A stretch of 64,000 bases of DNA, from the NCBI GenBank assembly GCA_964369545.1, contig CAYJFA010000007.1:1-64000 (forward strand), given 5' to 3'. The notes beneath the pieces were generated by a model. It had not been told where the DNA came from. It made no database searches and saw only the letters and a program-made list of their open reading frames with translations. Both the position numbers and the translations under genes were made by a program. Origin of the DNA: BNWE01 sp964369545 (lineage in GTDB: Bacteria > Pseudomonadota > Alphaproteobacteria > UBA3830). Below, piece by piece: positions 37,310 to 46,501 of this stretch (position 1 is the stretch's first letter; every line of letters starts with the position of its first letter).

Positions 37310-38704
37310 TTACTTTATTGCCGTTTGCGCCACGCTAACCCTGCTAATTCCGCTTTTATGAAATATTAGCATAGATATAATCGTGAAGCTCATTCCAACA
37401 AGCTGACTTATTACATTGAATTCTTCGCTGCCAACGGTTCTGTATACAACTATAGCGCAAAAACCTATTACCATGCTAATTATATAATGTTTTATTTTAA
37501 CTCTTATGCCGCACATGTACATAATCATTGGGGCAACGACAGTAGGTGTCCAAAAATTAACAAAGTATAACCAAAAATCTATCATACTATAAAAACAAGT
37601 AGCTATATATATAGATATAAATCCAAAAAATACTGTAGAAAATCTTACTAAACGCAATTGCATTTTATCGCTCATGTTAGGCCAAATAACAACAGATATA
37701 TCTTTGACTGCCGATATGCTGGCAACGTTTAAAAAAGAATCTGCCGTTGACATTATAACAGCTAAAACCCCAGAAACAGCTAGTCCTTTCAACACCGGAG
37801 GAAGCGAAAAATGAAGCGAATTCAGGAACGCTAAATTGGGATCTATACTAGGAAATTTTAATACAGCGGTCAAAGCAATAATTGTTATAGCGGTATAAAA
37901 TGGAACAAACAACAACCCAGAAGTTATAAGTGAGTCACTGGCTTGCTTTGTATCTTTTGCCATTAATATTCTTTGAATTAAAATAGGATTAAAATAAGGA
38001 AACGCACAAACCACAAACATTACTACATAAAACATAAAATCATCTCTAGATGGATCTATTGTTTTATGAAATTCCGGAAGTTTTGCAATTAATGTTTCCA
38101 GTCCCCCAACGTCATACAAAAGGAAATTGGCCATAAGGGGTATGGCAATAATTAACACACCGAACTGAAGAATGTCTGTAAAAACTACTGACCTTATTCC
38201 ACCAAACGCAGAGTAAGCTATTATAATGACACTGCCTAATATTGTTCCATAAAGATGAGATATCCCCCAAAAAAGATTACAAACATATCCAATTGCACTA
38301 ACTTGCACGGCAATATATCCTATTGCAAACAATATGTTTGAGACTCCCGCAGTGAATTTTCCAACATCACCATAGAGCTCACCCATAATTTCTCCAATTG
38401 ATATTTTGTCTTCGAAATCTTTTAGTATTTTGGGGGCTATTATGTAGGCATGTATTGCTAAACTTATAAGCTGAGCCCATTGAACTACAAGGAAAATAAC
38501 GCCAACGCTATATATACGTTCAGTAATGCCTATTAAGTCATCCCCTCCCATCCAGCTAGCAAAAATGGTGGCTACCAACGCTGCGGTCGGAAAAGTTTTA
38601 TCTGCGACAGAAAAGTCTCTTATACTTTTTACGCTTCGACCATATATAAAGCCAACAATTATTGTAACAGCAAGGTAGGTAAGAACTATAAAAATATCAA
38701 TCAT
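37310..38704 (-). CDS. Sodium:solute symporter (SSS/SLC5 family)
   Basis: About 464 residues from the ATG at 38704, which has GGTGG 6 nt upstream (an ATG 12 bp earlier is also in frame). About 12-13 hydrophobic segments; early motifs DFSVADKTFPTAALVATIFASWMGGDDLIG and GTILGSVIIIAYSAFGGIRSVVFTDILQFGVLI are typical of SSS transporters related to PutP and to the N-terminal domain of CbrA. It imports an organic solute with Na+. The substrate is not identifiable. Co-transcribed with the histidine kinase downstream. Confidence 0.87.
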   Translation of the reverse strand: MIDIFIVLTYLAVTIIVGFIYGRSVKSIRDFSVADKTFPTAALVATIFASWMGGDDLIGITERIYSVGVIFLVVQWAQLISLAIHAYIIAPKILKDFEDKISIGEIMGELYGDVGKFTAGVSNILFAIGYIAVQVSAIGYVCNLFWGISHLYGTILGSVIIIAYSAFGGIRSVVFTDILQFGVLIIAIPLMANFLLYDVGGLETLIAKLPEFHKTIDPSRDDFMFYVVMFVVCAFPYFNPILIQRILMAKDTKQASDSLITSGLLFVPFYTAITIIALTAVLKFPSIDPNLAFLNSLHFSLPPVLKGLAVSGVLAVIMSTADSFLNVASISAVKDISVVIWPNMSDKMQLRLVRFSTVFFGFISIYIATCFYSMIDFWLYFVNFWTPTVVAPMIMYMCGIRVKIKHYIISMVIGFCAIVVYRTVGSEEFNVISQLVGMSFTIISMLIFHKSGISRVSVAQTAIK

Positions 38705-38880
38705 TTTTTCCACCATATATTGAATTACAGTTTACATAAAAAACAACTGTAAAGTGTAATAAAAAATATAAATACTTTACAAGAATTACGCTAATATAAA
38801 AAATTAACCTAATAATTTCAATGTAGTTCGAAGATAACAACTAATCAAGTAAAATAATTATGCAATTACAACCGCAGGTT

Positions 38881-40440
38881 TTACCATGATTCTTTTTTCC
38901 ATAATCTCCAATTGGATTGTTGAAATAGTTTTAGAGTGAGAGCTGTAGTAATGAAAAAAACGCATATAGATGTGATGATGAAAAAAATGTATATCGGCCA
39001 TTTCATAATTTGAGTTCCAAGTGTAGGAGTCCAAAATATATCAGATAATTTTGTAAGGGAACAATATGTTAAAATGGAAGCGCATATTTGCGCAAATATA
39101 TTGCAAGTGAAATTTTTAGAAAAATTAATCCTGATTTTTTTATTTAAAAAGTATATTAGCATAAGAGAATTAGAAATCGCTGATAGTGAAGTACATAATC
39201 CTAATCCTAAATATTTTAGAAATGGAACTAATGCAATCAAAAAAATCGCGTTTAATATCACTGATAACGCTCCGAAAATTACAGGAGATTTTGTATCACC
39301 TGAGGCAAAGTAGACAGCAGAAAAGACTTTGGTTAGTATGTATGCTGGTAATCCGATGGTTAATCCAACGAGAGCGCTTGCAGTTATAATTACTTGATCC
39401 TCTTCAAATAATCCTCTTTGAAATGCGACAGAAACAGTTGGTATGTCTAGGGCTATCATGACAGTAGTCGCAAAAAATGTAAGAAAACAGGCAAAAACAA
39501 GTCCACGCTCTAAATCTTTTCTCGCTTCTTCATATTTTTTCATACTAATATGCGTTGATAATGATGGTAAAAGCGCTGTACTTAAAGCGATTCCCAGCGT
39601 TCCTAATGGAAATTGATTTAATCTGTCGGCAAGGTTTATGCATGTAATCGTTCCGGTTGGTAAGTATGACGATATTGTTGTATCCACAAGAATATTTATC
39701 TGCCAAACTCCTGCGCCAATGATCCCAGGTATCATATGTTTCATTATGTCGCTTACTCGATTTGTCCAGCATTTCCAGCGAGTTGAAATGAAAAAACCAT
39801 TTTGTTTGATTGAAAGAAATAATGTGTAGGATTGTGCTATACCTGAGAGCAATACAAATATTGATATGATGTGAACTGTGAGAAAAGAAGACAAATCAAA
39901 ACAATGTGATAATAGCAATGCCGTTATTGTAAAAACACTGAGAATTGAGTGCATTGCGGCAGGAAGAGCGAACTTGTTGATCGTATTTAAAACTCCAGCA
40001 AACAAAGAGGTTATAGATATGAAAATCAGATATGGAAAGCATATTCTTCCAAGCGTTACAGTTAATCCGAATTTGTCACTTAAGATATCAAATCCTGATA
40101 CTAAAATTCGCAACACTGACGGAAAAAAGAACAAGACAATAGCGCAAAATATAGTAAGTATAATTAATAACGCACTGAAAACATCTGATAAAACGACGTT
40201 TGCCTCATTTTTTCCTTCACGATGAAGTATTTTTGAAAATCTTGGAAGGAATGAAGAGTTAAACGCTCCTTCCGCGAAAATTCTACGAAAAGTGTTTGCT
40301 AATCTGAGAGCCACTAATAATGCATCGGTGTACATTCCAGCTCCTAAGCAAAATACCATTACGCATTCTCGTAAAAATCCTATGATTCTGCTTAAAAATG
40401 TGAAAAATCCTACGGTAAACGCAGATCTAATAATACTCAT
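38881..40440 (-). CDS. murJ: Lipid II flippase MurJ
   Basis: 519 residues with about 14 membrane helices. The N-terminus has the MurJ/MviN signature SRIIGFLRECVMVFCLGAG and RIFAEGAFNSSFLP. It flips lipid II to the periplasmic face for peptidoglycan synthesis. With murA in this window and the amidase remnant, it shows that the cell makes a peptidoglycan wall. Single gene; 170 bp separate it from the symporter gene. Confidence 0.95.
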   Translation of the reverse strand: MSIIRSAFTVGFFTFLSRIIGFLRECVMVFCLGAGMYTDALLVALRLANTFRRIFAEGAFNSSFLPRFSKILHREGKNEANVVLSDVFSALLIILTIFCAIVLFFFPSVLRILVSGFDILSDKFGLTVTLGRICFPYLIFISITSLFAGVLNTINKFALPAAMHSILSVFTITALLLSHCFDLSSFLTVHIISIFVLLSGIAQSYTLFLSIKQNGFFISTRWKCWTNRVSDIMKHMIPGIIGAGVWQINILVDTTISSYLPTGTITCINLADRLNQFPLGTLGIALSTALLPSLSTHISMKKYEEARKDLERGLVFACFLTFFATTVMIALDIPTVSVAFQRGLFEEDQVIITASALVGLTIGLPAYILTKVFSAVYFASGDTKSPVIFGALSVILNAIFLIALVPFLKYLGLGLCTSLSAISNSLMLIYFLNKKIRINFSKNFTCNIFAQICASILTYCSLTKLSDIFWTPTLGTQIMKWPIYIFFIITSICVFFITTALTLKLFQQSNWRLWKKESW

Positions 40441-40484
40441 TACTGCTCTAAATTATTTGAGATAACTATAGCAGAATATCAAAC

Positions 40485-40516
40485 AAAAAAAGAGGACTCT
40501 ATGTGATAGAGTCCCC
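40485..40516 (-). terminator. Rho-independent terminator after the 331-residue secreted protein gene
   Basis: A perfect 8-bp stem (GGACTCTA 40494-40501 / TAGAGTCC 40507-40514), loop of 5. On the minus strand it is followed by a T-rich tract (from 40491 down). It starts 33 bp after the stop codon of that gene. Confidence 0.85.
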
Positions 40517-40548
40517 TATATGTATTATAATAATATTTCGAATTATTA

Positions 40549-41544
40549 TTAATGGCGGTTGGCTCTTTGAGGAGCACGTCTTGATTGCTTTGGTTTTTTA
40601 GCGTGCTCGAATCGACCGTTTCGTCCTCTAGTGTTTGAATCTTCGTCATCTTCAGCTTCATTTGCCTTTCGACGACCGCTGACAGCTGTTTCGCATTCTG
40701 CTGATAGTGCCTGTAGTGGTTCTGGATTTCCATCAATAAAGGCTATAGCGGCTTCCAGATATTCTTTGTTTAAAGCGATGGTTTCTTCCCAGGCAGTAAG
40801 ATTTTCAGTATATCTTTCTAATAACGGATGAAGCTTGGAACGTTGATTCATGGTTTGTTCCATTGTTTTTGATTCCTCTAACAATTCCTGTTCGGATCTT
40901 TCCTCTCCTGGAGCCATGGTTTTGCTAAACATTTTTTTCTTCTCACCAAGAATTTTTGATATTTTTTCTAAAGAAAGTTTAACTTTTCCACTATTAGTAG
41001 ATTCTGCGTCTTTATTATCCTTAAGCCATTTATGTGCTATTACTATATTGGCTTTCAAAGCGGCAAGAGCAACCGGTCCCGCTTCAGAAAGTGATACACC
41101 AAGGCGTATTAGTTTTTCTCCATTTGCTTCTTTGTCGTTTGATCTGGTTTTCACTTTGGAATAAGAGCTAATTCCATTGTCCATCTGGGTATTTGCTTCG
41201 ATGATTGCTTTTGCGTATATCTGTGTATTTGATAATGGAACACAAATAATTATTGGTAATGCAGCCTCATGATCCTGCGAAAAAGCGCTTGGGTTACTTA
41301 CAAGCTTTGTTACTTCTTGTCCCAAAGAGCCGAGCGCTTTTTCGTAAGATTTAAGTGTTGCTATTTCTGTTTTTCCCATTTTTACAAAAGATCCCAAGTC
41401 AGCTTCATTAAACGTTTTTGAGGCAACTGTTTCTTGGGGCTCTTTATTTTTACTTTTTCCAAAAGAAAATGCCGCATCCACTGAATTAATAGTAAATAAT
41501 GATATAAATATGGTGCTAGATAGATAAATAAAGGACTTTTTCAT
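40549..41544 (-). CDS. Hypothetical secreted protein, 331 residues, basic repeat-poor tail
   Basis: No family was recognised. The start is firm: GGAG 8 nt upstream and a signal peptide MKKSFIYLSSTIFISLFTIN ending in DAA. The mature region is helical and charged (ETVASKTFNEADLGSFVKMG; LKSYEKALGSLGQEVTKL), with many Lys and Glu, and the C-terminus is a disordered basic tail (GRRKANEAEDDEDSNTRGRN, then KKPKQSRRAPQRANRH). A helical exported protein with an Arg-rich tail may bind an envelope polymer or nucleic acid, but this is a guess. It has its own terminator. Confidence 0.72.
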   Translation of the reverse strand: MKKSFIYLSSTIFISLFTINSVDAAFSFGKSKNKEPQETVASKTFNEADLGSFVKMGKTEIATLKSYEKALGSLGQEVTKLVSNPSAFSQDHEAALPIIICVPLSNTQIYAKAIIEANTQMDNGISSYSKVKTRSNDKEANGEKLIRLGVSLSEAGPVALAALKANIVIAHKWLKDNKDAESTNSGKVKLSLEKISKILGEKKKMFSKTMAPGEERSEQELLEESKTMEQTMNQRSKLHPLLERYTENLTAWEETIALNKEYLEAAIAFIDGNPEPLQALSAECETAVSGRRKANEAEDDEDSNTRGRNGRFEHAKKPKQSRRAPQRANRH

Positions 41545-41656
41545 GTGTTTTCTCCGTTAATATGGTTAAATAATCCATGTCAACATTAACGAAAAAAAGT
41601 TAATTTTTGATTAATAGTCACAAAAAAAACAAATGTAACTTAGTTTTTGTAAAAAC

Positions 41657-42035
41657 TGTAAGCCGGATTCTGTAAGACGATATACTCTATAATTAGTTAA
41701 TCATCCCGATAGTCATTCATCTTGTATTTATGTCACCATAAATATCCAGCGATCTACCCAAACAACATTATGCGAAGGGCATCTGAGAGTTGTTTCTATT
41801 TGATCTTGCTCCAAGTGGGGTTTGCCAAAGCCATAATCGTTGCCGATTATGCGGTGAGCTCTTACCTCGCCATTTCAACCTTACCAATTTTAAAAAAAGG
41901 CGGTATATTTTCTGTTGCACTTTCCCTGACATACATTATTTGCAATGCTGTCGCCAGACGTTATCTGGCACTCTCCTTCGAGGAGTCCGGACTTTCCTCT
42001 GTTATGAGATATAACAGCGACTATCCGTTCTTACA
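41657..42035 (-). ncRNA. rnpB: RNase P RNA (bacterial type A)
   Basis: On the minus strand the conserved 5' part GAGGAAAGTCCGGACTCC appears near 41997-41980, and the conserved 3' part ACAGAATCCGGCTT near 41674-41661. The ends can be joined by the P1 helix TGTAAG/CTTACA, which sets the borders to about 42035 and 41657; a GTTTTT follows the 3' end. It cleaves 5' leaders from tRNA precursors with the RnpA protein, whose gene is at 54887. Exact ends are estimated. Open frames in this interval are not genes. Confidence 0.93.
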
Positions 42036-42130
42036 AAAACTTCTTAATGATAACAATAAAGTCTATAAAAGTATAGAAAGTTGATGTATAATTCATTATA
42101 CAACTTGCAGTATATGTTGAGAGCACTTGG

Positions 42131-42520
42131 ATGGATGATTTATTTAATCAATTTAAGATAGCAGGAGAAGTAAAAAACGAGACATTGGAGAGTATATCGC
42201 AAGAACTAAAAATACCGCGGTGTTATTTAAAGGCTATTGAGAGTTCAGATTTTCATCTGCTTCCTGAGTCTGTATATGCCATAGGGTTCATAAAGAATTA
42301 TGCAAAATTTTTGAATATAGATCACGCAGACATATTATCTCGCTTTAAAGAATCACGAATTCTGCAGAAAAAAATACATATCGATACGGAAAAACAAGCG
42401 CAGGTTGAAAGATTTAATTTTTACATTCCATTTTTAAAAAATAACACAAATATTAATATGTTATACATAGTTTATGCAGCGATTGTAATAATGATTTTAG
42501 CTGTTATTGGTTTGCTGTAA
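42131..42520 (+). CDS. RodZ-like helix-turn-helix membrane protein, short
   Basis: 129 residues. The N-terminal HTH_25 domain (about 10-75) reads LESISQELKIPRCYLKAIES, then LLPESVYAIGFIKNYAKFLN, as in RodZ, which bridges MreB to the cell wall elongation machinery. A single membrane segment near the C-terminus (YIVYAAIVIMILAVIGLL) ends the protein. Canonical RodZ has a large periplasmic domain after this helix, which is missing here. It may be a minimal RodZ or a related HTH membrane protein. Confidence 0.75.
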   Translation: MDDLFNQFKIAGEVKNETLESISQELKIPRCYLKAIESSDFHLLPESVYAIGFIKNYAKFLNIDHADILSRFKESRILQKKIHIDTEKQAQVERFNFYIPFLKNNTNINMLYIVYAAIVIMILAVIGLL

Positions 42521-42618
42521 TATTTGGTCAAATAATTTTCGATCAGCTTATTCGTTGTGTGGACTTGTTCTGTCGGCAATGTTATTATAATGCCGATTAG
42601 AATATTTTGGATTTTTAT

Positions 42619-42948
42619 ATGAATAACGCTGTTTATACAGTTATTTTGTTTTTTTTGATTACCATGATTGTCAGATGGAAAACGATAAAAAAACATTGTA
42701 TTGCATTTCTGAAAGCAAGTCATAATTCACATGATAGAAACTGCTCTTGCGCAAGGGTTTCATCTTATTTTTTAAATAATATAGAAAGTAATAAACAAAA
42801 CACAAGTTATAAACAATCTAGCATTGGAGATTATGGGGATAATATTTTAGAGAATATAGGTTATTTTGTAGCATCAAATGATGAGAAAAAAGCTCCTAAA
42901 TATTATCCTACTTCATTACAAGATGTTGACCCAAATGGATTAGCATAA
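42619..42948 (+). CDS. Hypothetical small membrane-anchored protein, 110 residues
   Basis: No family was recognised. It starts at ATG 42619 (a TTG at 42607 is also in frame). One membrane segment at the N-terminus (VYTVILFFLITMIVRW) is followed by a hydrophilic region with CSCARVS and a tail ending TSLQDVDPNGLA. It lies between the RodZ-like gene and pgsA on the same strand, 40 bp from pgsA, so co-transcription is possible. The gene may be lineage-specific. Confidence 0.5.
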   Translation: MNNAVYTVILFFLITMIVRWKTIKKHCIAFLKASHNSHDRNCSCARVSSYFLNNIESNKQNTSYKQSSIGDYGDNILENIGYFVASNDEKKAPKYYPTSLQDVDPNGLA

Positions 42949-42988
42949 TGTATGCTTTATTTTATATATTTAGTAAGTCTATAGTTGG

Positions 42989-43564
42989 ATGTTAAAAAAA
43001 TTTTTGATGCTTCCGAATCTGCTAACAATGTTTAGGATTTTTGCTATTCCTTTTATTGTGGCATGTTTTTATGTAAATGATTTCTGGTCACACTTATCAG
43101 CGACATTGCTATTTATAATTGCATGTGTTACTGATTTTTTTGATGGATACTTTGCTAGACAATGGAAGCAAGTCTCTGCCTTTGGAAGGTTTCTAGATCC
43201 TGTTGCCGATAAATTGTTAGTTTCAACGATTTTGCTTATGTTGTCTGGCACTGGTTCGATAACAGGTGTACACCTCATTGGAGCGTGTATAATTTTGGCG
43301 AGAGAGATAATAGTTTCAGGATTGCGGCAATTTATGTCGGAAATGCAACTTAGGGTTCCGGTTACGAAATATGCGAAGTGGAAAACAGCTATGCAGATGC
43401 TGTCTATTTCTTGTCTGTTATTTGTAAAAGCGTTTCCTTCTATCGAAATAATACAAGAAGCAGGGATTATTTCTTTATGGATTGCGGCTTTTATGACCTT
43501 ATTTACCGGTATAAGATATTTGAATTTTGGAATAGTCAGAATCGTTGAAGATGTGGGCCCTTAG
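42989..43564 (+). CDS. pgsA: CDP-diacylglycerol-glycerol-3-phosphate 3-phosphatidyltransferase
   Basis: 191 residues with about five membrane helices. The CDP-alcohol phosphatidyltransferase motif is DFFDGYFARQ (residues about 47-56) then AFGRFLDPVADK, and the N-terminus LPNLLTMFRIFAIPFI is typical PgsA. It makes phosphatidylglycerophosphate, the precursor of phosphatidylglycerol and cardiolipin. Convergent with the DUF2608 gene; 17 bp between the stops. Confidence 0.93.
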   Translation: MLKKFLMLPNLLTMFRIFAIPFIVACFYVNDFWSHLSATLLFIIACVTDFFDGYFARQWKQVSAFGRFLDPVADKLLVSTILLMLSGTGSITGVHLIGACIILAREIIVSGLRQFMSEMQLRVPVTKYAKWKTAMQMLSISCLLFVKAFPSIEIIQEAGIISLWIAAFMTLFTGIRYLNFGIVRIVEDVGP

Positions 43565-43581
43565 AAAGCATTCGTATCTTT

Positions 43582-44469
43582 TTATAAAATATCTTTGTAT
43601 TTATTTGTTAATGGTTTATGAAATATCCAAACGCTTTTGTTATATGTTTCATTAATTACTTTATCAGTTACCCATTTTTTTCTTTTTAATAAAATTTCAA
43701 ACTGTTTTTTTACACCCTCTATATCGACTGGTTGTTTTTTTGAAGTTAGAGATTTGATATAATTGATTCCAATATATTCAGCTTTTATTCTTTCAGAAAC
43801 CTTCTTTACGGAATAAATATGCTTCATGCTATTGTCTACAAAAATTATTTTATTTATTTTGTATTCCGGAATTTTCCTTAAGAACGCATATAACAAGGTA
43901 CCTTTTTCTAGTCCATCAGTGAATAACATACCATTTTTAAATATAGGATATCTTTTTGTTCCGTACTTATATTGCGACAAATCTACAAAAACAATTGGAT
44001 TTATATTTTTCCATGAATTTCTAAAATTAATATTATTTTCTAGTAATTTTAAATATCTTATATCTTCAAAAGCAGCAAACTTTGTCGTTTTTCCAACTTG
44101 AGCAGACGTTAATAATATTGTTTTTACTCCTTTTTGCTGCAACTTCTCTATTAATATTGGCCACTCTACTTCTAGTAGCCGGTATTCTGTTTCTATTTTT
44201 GCAATAAGTCGAGCGTCTCTTTGTTTATAGGCGGAAGATTTATTAAAATACTTATCCCAATAGTATTTATGAATTGTTTTGTTGTCTGCTTGCAGTATTC
44301 TGTCTTTAGATTCAAATATAACATCATGGCAATCGAAAATTACTAAGGTATTTTTGTCTGCTTTATCGAATATATTCTTAATTACAGAAATCTGATCAGT
44401 CGTTATGATTTCTGCAAAAGAATTAAAATAGGGCAAAAATATGAGTATGTATGTAATAATTTTTAGCAT
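43582..44469 (-). CDS. Exported DUF2608 family protein (HAD-like)
   Basis: About 295 residues from ATG 44469, with signal peptide MLKIITYILIFLPYFNSFAE. HAD-like motifs are visible: VIFDCHDVIFES (motif I, Asp-x-x-Asp), ILLTSAQVGKTT (motif II Thr/Ser) and NKIIFVDNSMKHIYSV (late Asp). The segment YPIFKNGMLFTDGLEKGTLLYAFL is characteristic of DUF2608, a family best known from obligate or facultative intracellular bacteria. It is probably a secreted phosphatase-like protein; the substrate is unknown. Confidence 0.75.
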   Translation of the reverse strand: MLKIITYILIFLPYFNSFAEIITTDQISVIKNIFDKADKNTLVIFDCHDVIFESKDRILQADNKTIHKYYWDKYFNKSSAYKQRDARLIAKIETEYRLLEVEWPILIEKLQQKGVKTILLTSAQVGKTTKFAAFEDIRYLKLLENNINFRNSWKNINPIVFVDLSQYKYGTKRYPIFKNGMLFTDGLEKGTLLYAFLRKIPEYKINKIIFVDNSMKHIYSVKKVSERIKAEYIGINYIKSLTSKKQPVDIEGVKKQFEILLKRKKWVTDKVINETYNKSVWIFHKPLTNKYKDIL

Positions 44470-44583
44470 GATTGTTTTAAAAAACACAGAATTAAATATA
44501 TCATAATTATAGATTGCTTTTACAGTAGTTGATACCTTGTATTTTTCTTATAAAGATTGTAAAAATTAAATCTGGTTTCATAC

Positions 44584-44658
44584 GGACGCTTAGCTCAGCG
44601 GTAGAACATTGCCTTCACACGGCAGGGGGCGCAGGTTCAATCCCTGCAGCGTCCACCA
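44584..44658 (+). tRNA. tRNA-Val (CAC)
   Basis: A 75-nt cloverleaf with encoded CCA. Acceptor GGACGCT pairs with AGCGTCC, anticodon stem TTGCC/GGCAG, loop TTCACAC giving CAC. This is the second valine tRNA of the window. Confidence 0.93.
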
Positions 44659-44739
44659 AAGATCTAATTATAAAATTGATAACTCTGTGCCTAATTGATA
44701 GACTAACGTCATCAGTTTAGAAGAGGACTTTAGTATTAA

Positions 44740-45690
44740 ATGTATAGAATAGAGGAGTTAATAATCTCTTGGTTTGCAAATTTAACTAAAAAGATTACCG
44801 GAAAACATTTACTTATATCTATTCCTTCAATTTGGATCATAGTTTTTTTCATATGCCCTTGTCTGATTCTTCTAAAAATTAGCTTTTCAGACAGCTTGAT
44901 TGCTTCTCCTCCATATACGAGTCTCATTGATTGGGTTTCCGGATATACATTGCAAATTCGCCTTAATATCAGCAATTATCTTGTGCTTTTTACTGATGAA
45001 ATGTATATAAAAGGATTTGTTACCTCGATATTAATTGCTGGAACATCTACAATATGCTGTCTTTTAATCGGTTTTCCAATGGCGTTGGCTATTGCTCGTT
45101 CGTCGGAAAAAATTCGCGCAATTCTTCTCATGTTAGTTGTATTGCCGTTTTGGACATCTTTTTTAATTCGTATTTATTCCTGGATTATGTTGCTTAGCCC
45201 ATGCGGCTTTATAAACAGTGTTTTAATGAAATTTCATATTATCGATGTTCCATTACAGTTGATGAATAATTCATATGCAGCATGTATTGGTATAATATAT
45301 GCATATCTTCCTTTTATGATTTTTCCTATTTATAGCGCGGTTGAAAAAATAGATTATTCACTAATTGAGGCGGCTTACGACTTGGGAAGCTCTCCGTTTA
45401 CGGCATTTTTTTCAATTATTGTGCCTTTAGCCAGTCCTGGTATATACACAGGATCAGCGCTTGTGTTTGTTCCTGCAATCGGAGAGTTTGTTATACCAGA
45501 ATTGCTTGGCGGTGCGCAAACACTGACTATCGGTCGGCTTGTTTGGAACGAATTTTTTGGAAATATGTCGTGGCCAACAGCTGCAGCATTATCCATTATA
45601 CTATTGATATTTGTGGTATTGCCGATAGTTTTTGCGCAGCGGCGGAGAGAAGTGAAGTTGGTACAAAAAAATTTGAAAGAAAATCAATAA
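44740..45690 (+). CDS. potB: Spermidine/putrescine-type ABC transporter permease PotB/PotH
   Basis: 316 residues with six membrane segments. The coupling (EAA) loop reads LIEAAYDLGSSPFTAFFSIIVPLASPGIY, and GEFVIPELLGGAQTLTIGRLVWNEFFG is diagnostic of polyamine-transporter permeases. It pairs with the PotC-like permease, which starts 1 bp after its stop. The ATPase (57664) lies about 11 kb away on the same strand, and no binding protein (PotD) was seen. Polyamine uptake is the likely job, though other small cations are possible. Confidence 0.88.
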   Translation: MYRIEELIISWFANLTKKITGKHLLISIPSIWIIVFFICPCLILLKISFSDSLIASPPYTSLIDWVSGYTLQIRLNISNYLVLFTDEMYIKGFVTSILIAGTSTICCLLIGFPMALAIARSSEKIRAILLMLVVLPFWTSFLIRIYSWIMLLSPCGFINSVLMKFHIIDVPLQLMNNSYAACIGIIYAYLPFMIFPIYSAVEKIDYSLIEAAYDLGSSPFTAFFSIIVPLASPGIYTGSALVFVPAIGEFVIPELLGGAQTLTIGRLVWNEFFGNMSWPTAAALSIILLIFVVLPIVFAQRRREVKLVQKNLKENQ

Positions 45691-45691
45691 A

Positions 45692-46501
45692 ATGCGGTTT
45701 AAATGGTCAAATTTTGTTTTATTTATGGGATATATGTTTTTATATTTGCCGCTGATTTGCATAGTTATCTATTCATTCAATGAATCGCGGTTTGTTAATG
45801 TCTGGTCTGGATTTTCTTTAAAGTGGTATAGAGCATTGGTGTCAGATCCTATCATTTTGCGTGCAACACTTACGAGTCTGAAAATTGCCGGTGTATCAGC
45901 AACTATATCTGTGATAATAGGGACTATCGCTGCAATAGTTATCACGAGATTAAAAAGATTTCGTGGAAAATCGTTGTTTGTTGGTGCGATTGCTGCTCCT
46001 TTAGTCATGCCGGAAGTTGTTATGGGATTATCTTTGCTAATGCTCTTCGTTGGAATGGAAAGATTTTTCGGATGGCCTAATGGCAGAGGAACTTTAACTG
46101 TTGTTATAGCGCATATAACCCTTACAGTATCTTATGTAACAATGTTAATTCGAACAAGGTTGCAGGATTTTGATGCATCTCTAGAAGAAGCAGCGCTTGA
46201 TCTTGGTGCATCTCCGCTTAAGGTGTTTTTTGTTATTACACTTCCTCTAATATCTCCAGGGATAGTCCTGGGTTGGCTTCTTGCTTTCGCTTTATCTTTG
46301 GATGACGTTGTAATTGCGAGTTTTGTTGCTGGTCCGGGGGCAACAACATTGCCAATGATTGTTTTTTCAAGTTTGAGATTCGGAATATCTCCGGAAGTAA
46401 ACGCTCTTGCAACCATTTTAATGACGGTTTTATCGATAGGTGTCATAATGACCGCTGTTATTATACGTAGAAAAAATAAAGCAAAAGGAATAAGCATATG
46501 A
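45692..46501 (+). CDS. potC: Spermidine/putrescine-type ABC transporter permease PotC/PotI
   Basis: 269 residues, six membrane segments. The EAA loop is LEEAALDLGASPLKVFFVITLPLISPGIV, followed by ALSLDDVVIASFVAGPGATTLPMIVFSSLRFGISPEVNAL, the PotC/PotI signature. It forms the channel together with PotB. Its stop overlaps the mipZ start by ATGA, so three genes form one transcript. Confidence 0.9.
   Translation: MRFKWSNFVLFMGYMFLYLPLICIVIYSFNESRFVNVWSGFSLKWYRALVSDPIILRATLTSLKIAGVSATISVIIGTIAAIVITRLKRFRGKSLFVGAIAAPLVMPEVVMGLSLLMLFVGMERFFGWPNGRGTLTVVIAHITLTVSYVTMLIRTRLQDFDASLEEAALDLGASPLKVFFVITLPLISPGIVLGWLLAFALSLDDVVIASFVAGPGATTLPMIVFSSLRFGISPEVNALATILMTVLSIGVIMTAVIIRRKNKAKGISI

Noticed and set aside
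41722..42084. 120-residue open frame opposite to RNase P RNA
   Set aside because: It lies on top of the conserved RNase P RNA gene on the other strand and its sequence is explained by that RNA.
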